Shown in pieces: positions 6,008-6,011 of a stretch of 6,011 nucleotides of DNA. Under the pieces are notes generated by a model that had not been told where the DNA came from, did no database searches, and worked only from the letters and a program-made list of their open reading frames with translations. The translations under genes and the position numbers were made by a program. The stretch spans positions 1 to 6,011 of the forward strand of contig JAIDJZ010000267.1 in the NCBI GenBank assembly GCA_029051965.1. Direction: 5' to 3'. The DNA comes from Paramuribaculum sp. (GTDB taxonomy: Bacteria > Bacteroidota > Bacteroidia > Bacteroidales > Muribaculaceae). Position 1 is the stretch's first letter. Each line of letters begins with the position of its first letter.

Positions 6008-6011
6008 TGAT
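6004..6011 (-). CDS. Probable 3' end of the preceding rnf gene (rnfE), cut by the window edge
   Basis: Only a TGA stop (6006-6004), one CAG codon before it and two further bases are visible. The TGA overlaps the rnfA GTG by four bases (GTGA), the usual translational coupling in rnf operons, where rnfE precedes rnfA. The identity rests on gene order alone. Confidence 0.35.

Noticed and set aside
1..6011. CRISPR arrays, tRNA or rRNA genes, transposase genes, toxin-antitoxin or defence genes
   Set aside because: None is present: no regular spaced direct repeats, no cloverleaf-like sequence and no such protein in any frame. The only mobile-like signal is the non-coding element at 4285-4481.

Overview
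The window looks like chromosomal DNA from an anaerobic Bacteroidota, most likely of the order Bacteroidales. The evidence is an RnfA that keeps the family's conserved segments in the Bacteroides-like form, an adjacent AspT/AspD pair, no Shine-Dalgarno sequences before the starts that can be seen, AT-rich leaders and moderate-GC coding DNA. The assignment is from memory of the families, not from a search.

All five full-length genes read leftward (minus strand). In order of transcription they are: the last bases of a probable rnfE (6004-6011), rnfA (5417-6007), a secreted M48 zinc metalloprotease (4488-5276), a small three-helix membrane protein of unknown function (3601-4266), the aspartate:alanine antiporter aspT (1764-3470) and aspartate 4-decarboxylase aspD (46-1731). 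A strong stem-loop at 13-62 overlaps the aspD stop codon and probably ends the aspT-aspD operon. A smaller hairpin at 5385-5412 lies 4 nt behind rnfA.

Two energy-conserving systems meet here. RnfA is a membrane subunit of the Rnf ferredoxin:NAD+ oxidoreductase, which pumps Na+ or H+. AspT imports aspartate in exchange for alanine and AspD decarboxylates the aspartate to alanine inside the cell. That cycle moves one negative charge inward and consumes a cytoplasmic proton, so it makes proton motive force and resists acid. The M48 protease and the membrane protein between them have no evident link to either.

The most unusual stretch is non-coding, between the protease and the membrane-protein gene. 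At 4285-4481 lies an element of about 197 bp bounded by 20-bp inverted repeats (19 of 20 matching). Inside it, 4316-4414 folds into one long hairpin with four tandem G-A/A-G mismatch steps. These are stable sheared G-A pairs only on the plus strand, antisense to every gene here. A diverged third copy of the end sequence lies upstream of aspT (3509-3530). The architecture is that of a MITE-like dispersed repeat carrying a structured RNA or single-stranded DNA element.
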